A DNA stretch of 64,000 nucleotides from Ferdinandcohnia sp047238305 (GTDB lineage Bacteria > Bacillota > Bacilli > Bacillales > Bacillaceae_L). The position numbers and the translations under genes were made by a program. Below the pieces are notes generated by a model, which had not been told where the DNA came from, did no database searches, and was given only the letters and a program-made list of their open reading frames with translations. Within the stretch, counting starts at the first letter, position 1; every line of letters starts with the position of its first letter. Shown piece by piece: positions 8,647 to 17,367 of this stretch. The stretch spans positions 1,116,001 through 1,180,000 of the forward strand of contig NZ_JBDFMO010000001.1 of the NCBI RefSeq assembly GCF_047238305.1, given 5' to 3'.

Positions 8647-9751
8647 CCACAAGCCCTCCTTGTACCTTATCTACGTTCAAATTGAGTTCAGATTGAGTAT
8701 CAAATAAATGGAATCGGTTATTTCGAACGGATAGATCCACATGGTCACCAGGCCGAACCTCAAACTCGGGACTAACTAATGCGCGGATTGCGTGTTCACC
8801 TATAGTTGCACTTAATAATGTATCCCGCCCAATTCGCTCCACCATTTCCACTTTTGCTTTTAGAGAAAAAGTGGCGTTTTGGGAAGCAATTATCCAATCT
8901 TCGGCACGCACACCTAGAATCATTTTGCTTGATGTAGAAAGTTCCGTATTCAAAGGATGGTCAATTGTAAAAGACTCGTCCGATTGATCAACGGTAAAAA
9001 CCGATTGTTCCTGATTAAATGAAACTGGAATTATATTAATAGGGGGGCTTCCCATAAATTTTGCAACAAAGGTATTGACCGGATGATCATACATTTCTTG
9101 TGGTGGACTATATTGCTGATATTTTCCATCCTTCATTAATAAAATTCGATCGGAGATGCTCATGGCTTCCTCCTGGTCATGGGTAACGAATATCGTTGTG
9201 ATACCGACCTCCTGCTGAATCCGACGAATTTCTTCACGCATTTCTAAGCGTAAGCGTGCGTCCAGATTTGAAAGGGGCTCATCTAAAAGTAATAATGATG
9301 GCTTTTTAACAAGAGCACGTGCTATTGCAACACGCTGTTGCTGTCCACCAGAAAGTTGTTTTGGTTTACGGTCGAGAAGATGATCGATTTGAACAAGCTT
9401 TGCCATTTCAATGGCTCTTTCTTCTGCTTCCTTTTTTGGTACTTTTGTCATTTTTAAAGGGAACATAATATTTTTAAGCACTGTCATATGCGGATAGAGC
9501 GCATAATTTTGAAAAACCATGCCAATCCCACGGTTTTCCGGTTCAACGTTATTTACTAATGTATCACCGAAATATAGCTCACCTGAAGTTGGCTTATATA
9601 AGCCTGCTAGCATAAATAATGTTGTACTTTTACCGCAGCCACTTGGCCCAAGAAGACAAACGAGTTCACCTTCATTAATCGTGACATTTAAATGATCAAC
9701 CGCGGTCACATCATCAAATTTCATGGATATATCTTTTAACTCTAGTTTCAA
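8621..9751 (-). CDS. ugpC: ABC transporter ATP-binding protein, UgpC/MsmX type
   Basis: 376 residues: ABC ATPase (Walker A GPSGCGKST at 35-43, Q-loop, LSGGQQQR signature, Walker B LLLLDEPLSNLD) followed by a C-terminal OB/TOBE regulatory domain (about 240-365), the arrangement of UgpC, MalK and MsmX. First gene of the ugp-like operon. The start is TTG, with GGGGAGG about 8 nt upstream. In Gram-positives such ATPases can energise several sugar importers, so it may not serve only this system. Confidence 0.82.
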   Translation of the reverse strand: MKLELKDISMKFDDVTAVDHLNVTINEGELVCLLGPSGCGKSTTLFMLAGLYKPTSGELYFGDTLVNNVEPENRGIGMVFQNYALYPHMTVLKNIMFPLKMTKVPKKEAEERAIEMAKLVQIDHLLDRKPKQLSGGQQQRVAIARALVKKPSLLLLDEPLSNLDARLRLEMREEIRRIQQEVGITTIFVTHDQEEAMSISDRILLMKDGKYQQYSPPQEMYDHPVNTFVAKFMGSPPINIIPVSFNQEQSVFTVDQSDESFTIDHPLNTELSTSSKMILGVRAEDWIIASQNATFSLKAKVEMVERIGRDTLLSATIGEHAIRALVSPEFEVRPGDHVDLSVRNNRFHLFDTQSELNLNVDKVQGGLVVESKTNII

Positions 9752-9811
9752 GGTGCAACCTCCCCAATAAAATGTACTACCAAAGTCAACATTTCCATTC
9801 TATAGGTAATC

Positions 9812-9839
9812 TGTTAACCTACTGTAAATATTTTGTAAA
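9812..9839 (-). promoter_or_regulatory. PhoP box of the ugp-like operon
   Basis: On the minus strand TTTACA, TTTACA and TTAACA follow one another with exactly 5-nt spacers (plus-strand TGTTAA 9812, TGTAAA 9823, TGTAAA 9834; period 11). This is the Bacillus PhoP binding pattern of TTWACA direct repeats. A TATAGA-type -10 lies just downstream near 9799-9804. It predicts induction of ugpCAEB under phosphate limitation. Confidence 0.72.
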
Positions 9840-10056
9840 AATAATGTTTGTTCTCTTAATATTGCAGAAAAACTGATCATGTAAGTACTACAGATAAATA
9901 ATTCGAACCGGTAGTAACAAGTTTGCAAAAATAACCTTTAAAAAATCACACAAGAGCCGTACTATAAGTAAATGCAGATTTTTTGCTTTTGGAGAAATGG
10001 AGTAATTAACCGCAATTTGAAGAAAGATAATGATAAAAGAAAGGAGCCACTCCGTT

Positions 10057-10905
10057 ATGCACTCAATTAACAAGATAGGAAAGAGTTTTTGGTATATCAC
10101 TCCAATCTCGGAGACTGACCGACCTATTTTAGGAATGGTAGTTGGAAATAACAAGACATTAATGATAGATGCAGGTAACTCGGAAGATCACGCAAATTAC
10201 TTTATGAAAGAAACGTTGAAAAATGAGGTAGGACATCCTGATATGGTTGTTCTTACTCATTGGCATTGGGATCACATCTTTGGCCTTTCAGCGTTACCGA
10301 ACACAGTTTCAATTGCTTCTACAAAAACAAAAGAGGAAATGGAGAAGCTCATTCCGCTTTCATGGTCGGACGAGGCTATAGATGAACGAGTAAGAGAAGG
10401 AACAGAAATTGAATTTTGTGCAAAAGCCATTAAGAATGAATATACAGATCACCGAGATATAAAGATTGTCTTGCCGGATATAACCATAGAAAAACGAGTA
10501 GAAATTGACCTTGGTGGGGTAACCTGTGTGGTTCAACATGTTGGGGGAGATCACGCAGCCGACTCAGTCATTGTGTATATCAAAGAAGAAAAGATTCTAT
10601 TTCTCGGTGATTGCATATATCCTGATATTTTCTCAGAGAAAGATAACTATACGATTAAGACAACCCTTGCGCTTTTAGACGAGTTAGAATTATTTGATGC
10701 AGATACATATATCCCATCGCACCAAAGGCCTATTTCAAAAGAGGAATATCATCAGGAAGTTGCCAAGCTTAGAGCCGTTGCGAAATATACAGAAATGTTC
10801 AGTGGTGATAAATCGAAAATAATAGAGGAATACGAAAAGTATGTAAAAAGGGAACTAACAGAAGATGAAATGGAAACCATTGATAACTTTGTTAATGGAT
10901 ATTAA
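10057..10905 (+). CDS. Metallo-beta-lactamase-fold hydrolase
   Basis: About 282 residues. The zinc-binding motif THWHWDH is followed by the second-ligand region GGDHAADSVIVY, LFLGDCIY, and a late His in YIPSHQRPI, a complete MBL hydrolase set of glyoxalase-II-like type. I chose ATG 10057 (MHSINKIGKSFWYI), with AAGGAG at 10041-10046; an upstream ATG at 10030 is also open. There are no operon partners: it is divergent from ugpC and convergent with nupC, with which it shares a terminator. Substrate unknown; the C-terminal helical tail (about 240-282) is an addition. Confidence 0.75.
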   Translation: MHSINKIGKSFWYITPISETDRPILGMVVGNNKTLMIDAGNSEDHANYFMKETLKNEVGHPDMVVLTHWHWDHIFGLSALPNTVSIASTKTKEEMEKLIPLSWSDEAIDERVREGTEIEFCAKAIKNEYTDHRDIKIVLPDITIEKRVEIDLGGVTCVVQHVGGDHAADSVIVYIKEEKILFLGDCIYPDIFSEKDNYTIKTTLALLDELELFDADTYIPSHQRPISKEEYHQEVAKLRAVAKYTEMFSGDKSKIIEEYEKYVKRELTEDEMETIDNFVNGY

Positions 10906-10936
10906 TCCATTCCTTATATAGGCAAGGTCAAAAAAG

Positions 10937-10963
10937 GAACCCACTATTTTAAGTAGTGGGTTC
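10937..10963. terminator. Bidirectional terminator
   Basis: Perfect 10-bp stem GAACCCACTA/TAGTGGGTTC with a 7-nt loop between two convergent genes, with A-rich and T-rich flanks on either side. It serves both the MBL hydrolase gene and nupC. Confidence 0.8.
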
Positions 10964-10969
10964 TGTGTT

Positions 10970-12151
10970 TTATAAAACTAAACTAACGATGATACCTGAA
11001 AGGATGCTTACAAGTGTGGCACCATATAAGAGCTTTAGTCCAAAACTTGCGACGACATTTCCTTGCTCTTCATTCAAACTTTTGACCGCTCCAGTAATAA
11101 TCCCGATCGATGAGAAGTTGGCAAAGGAAACCAAGAATACGGAAAGAATCCCAAGTGTGCGGGTACTAAAGTCATGATTGCCTCCGGATAAATCCAACAT
11201 CGCAACAAATTCATTCGTCACGAGTTTAGTCGCCATAATTCCTCCTGCACTAACCGCCTCTGAAAGTGGAATTCCCATAATGAGTGCAATTGGAGCAAAA
11301 AGATATCCCAAAATTTGCTGGAAGGAAATATGAAAGATGAGCTCAAACACGTGATTGATTCCCGCCATTAAAGCAATGAATCCAATCAACATGGCCCCGA
11401 CGATAATGGCAACCTTAAAACCATCAAGGATGTACTCCCCGAGCATCTCAAAAAAAGATTGCCTTCTAAATTCTTGTATTTTTAACATATCTTCATTAGG
11501 CTGTACATCGTACGGATTAATAATAGAAGCTATGATAAAACCACCAAATAAATTTAATGCTAAAGCTGTGACGACATATTTTGGCTCAAGCATTGTCATA
11601 TAAGCACCCACTATGGATATGGATACAGTCGACATTGCGGAAGCGCAAAGAGTATACAAACGCTGTTTCGAAAGAAGACCAAGTTGTTTTTTCAATGTAA
11701 TGAAAACCTCGGATTGTCCCACCATTAATGAAGCAACTGCGTTATACGACTCAAGAATCCCCATCCCATTCACTTTACTTAATAGCCATCCAATTCCCTT
11801 CATAAGAAGCGGAAGAATTCTCAGATGCTGGAGAATTCCAATTAATACAGAAATAAATATGATGGGTAACAATACAGTTAAAAAGAAGGGAGCCTCTCCT
11901 TCGTTTGCCATGCCGCCAAATACAAAGGAAATACCTTCACTTGCATATTCAAGCAGTTTGTTAAATACATTTGAAATGGCCGTGATAAGGATAAGTCCAA
12001 ATTCGGTATTTAAAAGGAATACCGATAAAATAATTTGTATGACAAGCATTGTGATAATAGGTTTAATTTTTACCTTTTTTCGATTGGAGCTTGCTAGCCA
12101 AGCTAAAAATAAGACAACAAGAATACCTAAAATTGAAATAACATATTGCAT
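10970..12151 (-). CDS. nupC: NupC-family concentrative nucleoside transporter
   Basis: 393-residue membrane protein of the CNT family. An N-terminal three-helix section is followed by the conserved core: GQSEVFITLKKQL, the TVSISIVGAYM segment and the GGIMATKLVTNEFVAML block, which form the nucleoside/cation-binding re-entrant hairpins. It imports nucleosides with H+ or Na+. AGGAGG precedes ATG. Several CNT paralogues occur in Bacilli (NupC, YutK, NupG), and I cannot say which nucleoside class this one prefers. The leader holds two overlapping hairpins (see 12184-12238). Confidence 0.85.
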   Translation of the reverse strand: MQYVISILGILVVLFLAWLASSNRKKVKIKPIITMLVIQIILSVFLLNTEFGLILITAISNVFNKLLEYASEGISFVFGGMANEGEAPFFLTVLLPIIFISVLIGILQHLRILPLLMKGIGWLLSKVNGMGILESYNAVASLMVGQSEVFITLKKQLGLLSKQRLYTLCASAMSTVSISIVGAYMTMLEPKYVVTALALNLFGGFIIASIINPYDVQPNEDMLKIQEFRRQSFFEMLGEYILDGFKVAIIVGAMLIGFIALMAGINHVFELIFHISFQQILGYLFAPIALIMGIPLSEAVSAGGIMATKLVTNEFVAMLDLSGGNHDFSTRTLGILSVFLVSFANFSSIGIITGAVKSLNEEQGNVVASFGLKLLYGATLVSILSGIIVSLVL

Positions 12152-12183
12152 ATGTAACCTCCTGATGATTTAAACATGATGTA

Positions 12184-12238
12184 TATGCTTCCAGTATCGT
12201 TACCGCTCGCATAGCAACCTCTTTTTTATGATTGCTAT
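12184..12238 (-). promoter_or_regulatory. Structured leader upstream of nupC with overlapping hairpins
   Basis: On the minus strand ATAGCAA/TTGCTAT (12211-12238) can pair. The segment immediately after it folds as TATGC-GAG-CGGTA-ACGA-TACTG-GAA-GCATA (12184-12213): two 5-bp stems, a symmetric GAG/GAA internal loop and a tetraloop. The stems share three bases and so exclude one another in part. No known riboswitch consensus (purine included) was recognised. The rest of the 330-bp gene-free stretch 12152-12485 holds only the phoX terminator. Confidence 0.35.
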
Positions 12239-12430
12239 GGATATTTTGCCCATGTTTTAGAAAAAGAACCTATACATCAATCTTAAATTGATGAAATAAT
12301 AATAGACACGATTCTCGGCTACCACGATATCTGAAAAGATAGAATAACATTAAAAAGGGAATGTAGGCAATTGACGAATATTTCTTAAAAAGATGTTATT
12401 TGGAGTTTTTTTATTTATTGTTGTAATATC

Positions 12431-12464
12431 AAAATCCGCCCAAGCAATTGCAAGGGCGGATTTT
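12431..12464 (-). terminator. Terminator after phoX
   Basis: Perfect 11-bp stem AAAATCCGCCC/GGGCGGATTTT with a 12-nt loop, followed by T-rich sequence on the minus strand, directly downstream of phoX. Confidence 0.85.
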
Positions 12465-12485
12465 CACTTCCATATGAGAAATTAA

Positions 12486-14261
12486 TTATTTGTTTTTACC
12501 GGGTTTTACTTTTTCCCCAACATTAGGTAGATCGATATATCCGATATTTCCAGGGTTTTGGGAACCAATCATGAGGTAATTTTCCCCATTTAAATCGTTT
12601 ATCGCTTGGAGTCCGGTTACCTCACCTCCATCTGGAGCGGAAAGAATTCGTGAAAGTTCTTTCGTGTCAATATTATAAGCCCAACCAAAGTTGTTCGTAT
12701 GCATGCCACTATCCTCTGCAATAAAGAGAGTTCTTAATTCTTCATCGTATACAATATTGTCAGGATTCGCCATCTTATCAGGGTGTGCCTTATTTCCATC
12801 AGCATCCGGAGCGGAGAGATCTTCCCCATTCAACATTCCATGCATATCAGTAACAACATAATCACTATTTATCGTTTTTCCGTTACGATCCTTTTGGTCA
12901 GCTGCGATATTCATTTGATAGATTGTTCCGGCTCTTAATTTTGGCAAACGGACATCATCAACAGGGTCATTTGGATTCTCTAACATACCGCCTTCTATAT
13001 AGGACATTGCCATATAAATCTTGTTATCAGCTTTATTGAATGTCAAAGTTTCCATTTTATTAAACTCAGATGTGGCACCAAGCATTGCCCCGTAACGGCG
13101 AGACTCTAAGAATGCTGCAGCTTTTTCCATACCTGGTTTAACTTTTAAGTATTCTTCACCAACCGTTGTTTTGATATGAGAAAATCCATTCGCCTCAGCG
13201 TAGGCAGGATCATTAGTCGCTTCAAAAATGTCACTGAAGGTTAAATTTTGGGCTAGGTATTTCACTTCCTTATCTGTTGCATGTCCTAATTTAATCCAAT
13301 CAAATTCACCTGCACCACCATTTTCAGCACTGGTTTGATTAAACTTAGCGGCGTATAAGGTACCAGCCGATAAATCACCCGCTTTATCAGCAATATACAT
13401 GAATGGCATCACATAACCACCGTCATCCCCGTAATAAACTGTACGATTATCTGGAGCAACGGCTACGTTTTCAAAGGATAAACGACCCATGCTGTAGTGT
13501 TTTACAGCTTCGGCTTTACCATTAGGGGATACAGTGATTTCGGTTGTGTGTCCATAAAGATATGGATTTCCTACTGCATTTGCATCTTGATAATAGTTAC
13601 GTGCAAATTGTGTGACTTTGGAGTTTTCTGGACTTTCTTCATGTGCACGTGCATCCGGCTCGTATTCTTCACTTCCTAAATGGGTATTCCAAGGGGATAG
13701 AACGCCCGCACAAGGTGTCCATACGCCACCATCAGCAGAAAAATCAATTGGTTCAATATCCGTAATTTTCAATTCACCCGTTTTCTTATTTTGAACAACA
13801 GTATTTAAGTAAACAGCTTTTGGCATTTCACCAATTTCATTTTTGGGCATGCTTTCAAAATGGTTGATTAAATATAATTTTCCACTCTTTCCGTTTACAC
13901 TTAGTAGGGAGTTCATATCTGGTGCAGTAGAAAAAATGGGACTACCATCTGCACGTGTGATAGGATTGCCATTAACATCCACGGCGCCACCAACAATTTT
14001 TCCATTAATAACTTCACCAGGTTGAGCTAAGGAATGATAGTCTAATTCGACCGTTTTTTGAGATCCATCTGATAGTGTAACGAGTGCTTTAGCATGTGTG
14101 TACATGGCTGACTTTTCCTCTTGTGTTTTAGGGGCGTCCATACCTATAAAATCAACCTTTGTAACCTCAAGTGGTTTGTTTGGTTGTGCAAATACGTTTG
14201 CTGCAGTCGGAAATAAAAGTGCTGCACTTAAAACTGGAATGACTAATTTTTTCTTATTCAT
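12486..14261 (-). CDS. phoX: Secreted PhoX-family alkaline phosphatase (DUF839)
   Basis: About 591 residues with a Sec signal peptide (hydrophobic stretch, probable cleavage after VFA-Q near residue 26). PhoX landmarks are TPCAGVLSPWNTHLGSEE (the Cys and Glu region that binds the iron/calcium cluster in PhoX), YYGDDGG, and LFIAEDSGMH near the C-terminus. PhoX releases phosphate from organic phosphomonoesters outside the cell. The start is ATG 14261, since AGGAGG is 9 nt upstream; the in-frame TTG two codons earlier is too close. PhoP half-sites and a TATCAT -10 lie upstream, and with the ugp operon this suggests a Pho-regulated island. Confidence 0.85.
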   Translation of the reverse strand: MNKKKLVIPVLSAALLFPTAANVFAQPNKPLEVTKVDFIGMDAPKTQEEKSAMYTHAKALVTLSDGSQKTVELDYHSLAQPGEVINGKIVGGAVDVNGNPITRADGSPIFSTAPDMNSLLSVNGKSGKLYLINHFESMPKNEIGEMPKAVYLNTVVQNKKTGELKITDIEPIDFSADGGVWTPCAGVLSPWNTHLGSEEYEPDARAHEESPENSKVTQFARNYYQDANAVGNPYLYGHTTEITVSPNGKAEAVKHYSMGRLSFENVAVAPDNRTVYYGDDGGYVMPFMYIADKAGDLSAGTLYAAKFNQTSAENGGAGEFDWIKLGHATDKEVKYLAQNLTFSDIFEATNDPAYAEANGFSHIKTTVGEEYLKVKPGMEKAAAFLESRRYGAMLGATSEFNKMETLTFNKADNKIYMAMSYIEGGMLENPNDPVDDVRLPKLRAGTIYQMNIAADQKDRNGKTINSDYVVTDMHGMLNGEDLSAPDADGNKAHPDKMANPDNIVYDEELRTLFIAEDSGMHTNNFGWAYNIDTKELSRILSAPDGGEVTGLQAINDLNGENYLMIGSQNPGNIGYIDLPNVGEKVKPGKNK

Positions 14262-14320
14262 AAACAATTTCCTCCTAAAATTTGATAAATGATTTGTACA
14301 ACCTAATGATAGGCTTCAAA

Positions 14321-14348
14321 TGTTAAGAGAATTCGCTTCAAATGTTAA
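14321..14348 (-). promoter_or_regulatory. PhoP half-sites upstream of phoX
   Basis: On the minus strand TTAACATTTGAAGC occurs twice, 22 bp apart (plus-strand TGTTAA at 14321 and 14343), i.e. two TTAACA PhoP half-sites at twice the 11-bp period, the middle repeat being degenerate. TATCAT nine bases downstream can be the -10. It supports phosphate-starvation control. Confidence 0.55.
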
Positions 14349-14445
14349 TAATATTTAAAATATTTTGGTTATTTAGTCCTGGTTCTATTTACACGCATTC
14401 CTGAATTGGAGAGTTGCATATAGTTAAAAAGGATTAGTCCAAGAA

Positions 14446-14492
14446 AAAAACCATATCACTTCCTCCAAATCTGTAGGAGGTGATATGGTTTT
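14446..14492 (-). terminator. Terminator after azlD
   Basis: Long stem: AAACCATATCAC plus CCTCC pairs with GGAGG plus TGATATGGTTT, with a small bulge, just downstream of azlD. Confidence 0.8.
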
Positions 14493-14508
14493 GAATATAA
14501 TCTCTTAC

Positions 14509-14814
14509 CTAATACAAAAACAGTTCGATTAAAAAAACCGATAAACAGGCCAATAAGGCGACACTTACTAGGCTTGCTCCCCGGTAGGCAAAGAGAATGG
14601 CTACAATAAAGCCAACTAGCGCAGACCATGTCGATTCTGTTGCGTCTAAAATGGCCGGAAAAACCATCACCGCCAATGTCACAAATGGAACATAGTATAA
14701 AAACGATCGGATATAGACATTCTTGATTTCTTTTCTGACAAGGGTAAGTGGGAGCACCCTAATGAGGTACGTGACAACTGCCATTACCAAAATATAAAAA
14801 ATAGCATTATTCAT
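14509..14814 (-). CDS. azlD: AzlD-type small subunit, branched-chain amino acid exporter
   Basis: 101-residue hydrophobic protein with about four helices and the AzlD signature YLIRVLPLTL near the N-terminus and RGASLVSVAL in the second half. AzlD pairs with AzlC to export branched-chain amino acids. Its SD AAAGGAGG lies inside the end of azlC, and the genes overlap by 8 bp. Confidence 0.85.
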   Translation of the reverse strand: MNNAIFYILVMAVVTYLIRVLPLTLVRKEIKNVYIRSFLYYVPFVTLAVMVFPAILDATESTWSALVGFIVAILFAYRGASLVSVALLACLSVFLIELFLY

Positions 14815-15520
14815 ACGTATCCTCCTTTACCGGAAACGCAAATGCTGCGATGCCTGCAATTAAAATCGTTAAGATGATAATTTTCACACCGGATGAGATG
14901 GATTCAAGGATCGGCAACTCAGCGAATAGCAGACTTAGTACCATCGATATGACAATCAATCCGGTAAGGACTTTATCCCCTTTTGCCGGAGGGATAATAA
15001 CAGCAATCAGCATTCCGAACAGGGCAATACTCAGGGCACTAATTAATCTTGGTGGCAGTATATTGCCAGAAATAACTCCAAATAATGTACCCAGTGCCCA
15101 TCCCGGGACCGCAGCACTCATCACGCCATAAGCGTAATAAGGGTTTAGCTTTCCCGGAACCGCAACAGTCACCCCGAAGACCTCATCTGTAATCCCATAT
15201 GCCATGATGGAACGATGGAAAAAGGATGTGTTTGGGTCAATCTTTTGGGATAACGCAAACGACATGAGAAAATATCTAGAGTTGATAATTAACTGTGTGA
15301 CAGCAATTTCAACGATTGTTGCAGCACCTGCAATTAAAGTTAGTCCTGCAAACTGTCCAGCTGAAGTTAAATTCGTTACGGACATCAATACGGCTTCAAA
15401 TGGATTTAGCCCTGCTTGCTCGGCAAGAATGCCAAAAGTAAATGAAACCGCAAAATAACCGATTGCAATGGGAATTCCATTTTTTAAACCACTTTTCCAT
15501 TCTTTTATGTTTGTTTTCAT
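14807..15520 (-). CDS. azlC: AzlC-type large subunit, branched-chain amino acid exporter
   Basis: 237 residues with the AzlC landmarks GIPIAIGYFAVSFTFG near the N-terminus, SVTNLTSAGQFAG and the INSRYFLMSFALS region. The frame is open to an ATG at 15535, but that ATG and the next codons encode the ribosome site itself (GGAGGAAAG), so the true start is ATG 15520 (MKTNIKEWKSG). First gene of azlCD. A cre-like palindrome lies upstream in the divergent region. In other Bacilli the locus is tied to branched-chain amino acid homeostasis. Confidence 0.85.
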   Translation of the reverse strand: MKTNIKEWKSGLKNGIPIAIGYFAVSFTFGILAEQAGLNPFEAVLMSVTNLTSAGQFAGLTLIAGAATIVEIAVTQLIINSRYFLMSFALSQKIDPNTSFFHRSIMAYGITDEVFGVTVAVPGKLNPYYAYGVMSAAVPGWALGTLFGVISGNILPPRLISALSIALFGMLIAVIIPPAKGDKVLTGLIVISMVLSLLFAELPILESISSGVKIIILTILIAGIAAFAFPVKEDTYE

Positions 15521-15695
15521 TTTTCTTTCCTCCAACGATGTTCAAACAATAGGTTGTAATTGATAGGTTTGGTACCTTTTCTATTAAAATGATTCTAGCA
15601 TACGATTGCTTGAAATTCCTTTTAAAAGCAAAAGCTCTACTTTTTGTGAACAATATGTACAAAATGTTATTTAATTGACGAAAATAATTTTATTA

Positions 15696-15709
15696 AGGAA
15701 ACGTTTTCA
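15696..15709. promoter_or_regulatory. Candidate cre (CcpA) site
   Basis: AGGAAACGTTTTCA differs from the ideal TGAAAACGTTTTCA at few positions. It lies between azlC and the FAH gene, just upstream of a TATAAA -10 (15730-15735) on the plus strand. Confidence 0.4.
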
Positions 15710-15789
15710 TTTTTGGAGATTTTGGTTACTATAAAATAGAGGAACAGACTAGTTTAGTAGAGTAAATGACAAAATTGGGTGGTACTAGT

Positions 15790-16593
15790 ATGAGAATGAA
15801 GTTATTACAAAAAACGCAAACGATCGTTCGTTATCAGAATCAAAATAACCAAGAATATTATGGGATTGTAGAAAATGACGAAATTTTACAGTTGTCTAGT
15901 AATTTCAATGACATTATAAACGAGAAGTTCACATTTGATGGTGTAAAAGTAAAAGGTAAAGATGTGAAAATACTGGAGCCAGTTAGACCCCAAAAGGTGA
16001 TTAATTTTGGATGGACATACGCACAACATGCAGAGGAGACTGGGGGGACGGCCAATCTCAAGGAACCTTTTTTATTTTTAAAACCTACATCTTCCCTTAT
16101 TCCAAACGAGGGGGAAATTATTCTTCCTCCTACACACCTAACGCAGCAGGTGGAAATGGAAGGCGAACTTGCACTCATTATTGGCAAACGCGGGAAAAAT
16201 ATTAAAGAAGATGAAGCATTGGATTTTGTTTTTGGCTATACCATATTTAATGATGTAACGGCTCGGGACCTAACAAAAAAGGATCCCCAATTTACACGAG
16301 GTAAAGGTTTCGACACATTTGGGCCATTGGGCCCTTGGATTGTGACAGGAGTGGATCCAACAAATTTAAACATTGTTACAACGTTAAACGGGAAAGTAGT
16401 ACAAGAAGGTAATACAAATCAGATGTCTTTGTCCATTCCTTATCTTATCAGTTGGATTTCGAACGTTATGACACTGGAGCCAGGGGATGTAATCGCTACT
16501 GGTTCTCCTTCAGGTAGCTGTCCAATGAAATCAGGAGACGTTGTTTCTGTAGAAGTTGAACATATCGGTACACTTCGTAATTATGTAAAATAG
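15790..16593 (+). CDS. Fumarylacetoacetate hydrolase family protein
   Basis: About 267 residues of the FAH C-terminal fold. Metal and catalytic landmarks are VEMEGELALIIG (Glu ligands), YTIFNDVTARDLT, KGFDTFGPLGPW and the final TGSPSG loop. Family members hydrolyse C-C bonds in acylpyruvates, decarboxylate oxaloacetate or isomerise catechol-meta-pathway acids. An N-terminal region of about 60 residues resembles the YcgM-like leader domain. I chose ATG 15790: GGGTGG is 7 nt upstream, whereas the frame opens at 15766. No pathway partners are adjacent. The exact substrate is open. Confidence 0.82.
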   Translation: MRMKLLQKTQTIVRYQNQNNQEYYGIVENDEILQLSSNFNDIINEKFTFDGVKVKGKDVKILEPVRPQKVINFGWTYAQHAEETGGTANLKEPFLFLKPTSSLIPNEGEIILPPTHLTQQVEMEGELALIIGKRGKNIKEDEALDFVFGYTIFNDVTARDLTKKDPQFTRGKGFDTFGPLGPWIVTGVDPTNLNIVTTLNGKVVQEGNTNQMSLSIPYLISWISNVMTLEPGDVIATGSPSGSCPMKSGDVVSVEVEHIGTLRNYVK

Positions 16594-16625
16594 TGTGTTC
16601 TTTTTAAAGTTGAATGGCTAAGTCG

Positions 16626-16659
16626 GGTATGCAACTATCTTTAGTTGTATACCTTTTTT
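16626..16659 (+). terminator. Terminator after the FAH-family gene
   Basis: GGTATGCAACTA/TAGTTGTATACC stem (one G-T pair), 4-nt loop, then TTTTTT. Confidence 0.88.
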
Positions 16660-16774
16660 CATTAGGAAGGTATTTTCGAAAAATATGTAGAACATATATG
16701 GCGTACGGATTCATATCGTAAGAAAATTTTATAATAGAAAATAGTATTTATGTCAGAATTTAAAGGGGGGTTGG

Positions 16775-17272
16775 ATGAAACAACTGTATATAAAGCAAAA
16801 GGTATTTAGTTTAAGTGGAAAGTTTACAGTCAAAGATCAGCAGGAGAAGGATGTCTATTATGTTGAGGGAAGCTTCATGAAAATTCCTAAGACCTTCTCC
16901 ATTATGAATACAAAACGAGATGAAGTTGCACTCATTACGAAAAAGGTATTCAGTTGGTTACCTAAGTTTTTCGTTGAAGTGAATGGTCAAGAAGTGTTAA
17001 CGATTAAAAAGGAGTTTTCATTCTTTAAAGCACGTTATACGATTGATGCAGCAGGTATTGAGGTACAAGGTAATTGGTGGGATATGGATTTTCAAGTAGT
17101 ACAGCATGGTCAAGTTGTCGGTAAAGTGAGTAAAGAGTGGTTCACATGGGGCGATAGCTACAAGGTTCAAATATTGAATGAAGAGATGGAAGCTATTATT
17201 ATTGCGATCGTTGTCGCAATCGATTGTGTAAAGGCCGACCAAGCAGCAGCTTCTTCAGCAGCATCCACATAA
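16775..17272 (+). CDS. LURP-one-related (YxjI-like) protein
   Basis: 165 residues that match the LOR/YxjI fold, a tubby-like beta-barrel. Visible are KQKVFSLSGKFTVKD at the start, the repeated pattern of ten or so beta strands, YYVEGSFMKIPKTF, and a hydrophobic C-terminal helix AIIIAIVVAID that fills the barrel. Function in bacteria is unknown; in plants LURP1 relatives act in defence and in mammals the related scramblases act on lipids. A TATAAT (near 16731) and the strong SD GGGGGG precede the start. It is monocistronic with its own terminator. Confidence 0.8.
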   Translation: MKQLYIKQKVFSLSGKFTVKDQQEKDVYYVEGSFMKIPKTFSIMNTKRDEVALITKKVFSWLPKFFVEVNGQEVLTIKKEFSFFKARYTIDAAGIEVQGNWWDMDFQVVQHGQVVGKVSKEWFTWGDSYKVQILNEEMEAIIIAIVVAIDCVKADQAAASSAAST

Positions 17273-17274
17273 TG

Positions 17275-17298
17275 TAAGGACAGGGGTACCTGTCCTTA
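17275..17298 (+). terminator. Terminator after the YxjI-like gene
   Basis: TAAGGACAGG/CCTGTCCTTA stem with a 4-nt loop and T-rich tail. Confidence 0.8.
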
Positions 17299-17307
17299 TT
17301 TATTTTA

Positions 17308-17342
17308 CACTGCAAAACTTTGTTCATTTTGATTTTGCAGTG
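17308..17342 (-). terminator. Hairpin downstream of the LysM-3D gene
   Basis: CACTGCAAAA/TTTTGCAGTG stem with a 15-nt loop, downstream of the minus-strand LysM-3D gene. Confidence 0.55.
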
Positions 17343-17367
17343 ATCAGTGTGAAAAAACAATGTTCAA

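Noticed and set aside
11613..12173. 186-residue plus-strand frame across nupC
   Set aside because: It is the antisense shadow of nupC, with atypical composition and no ribosome site.
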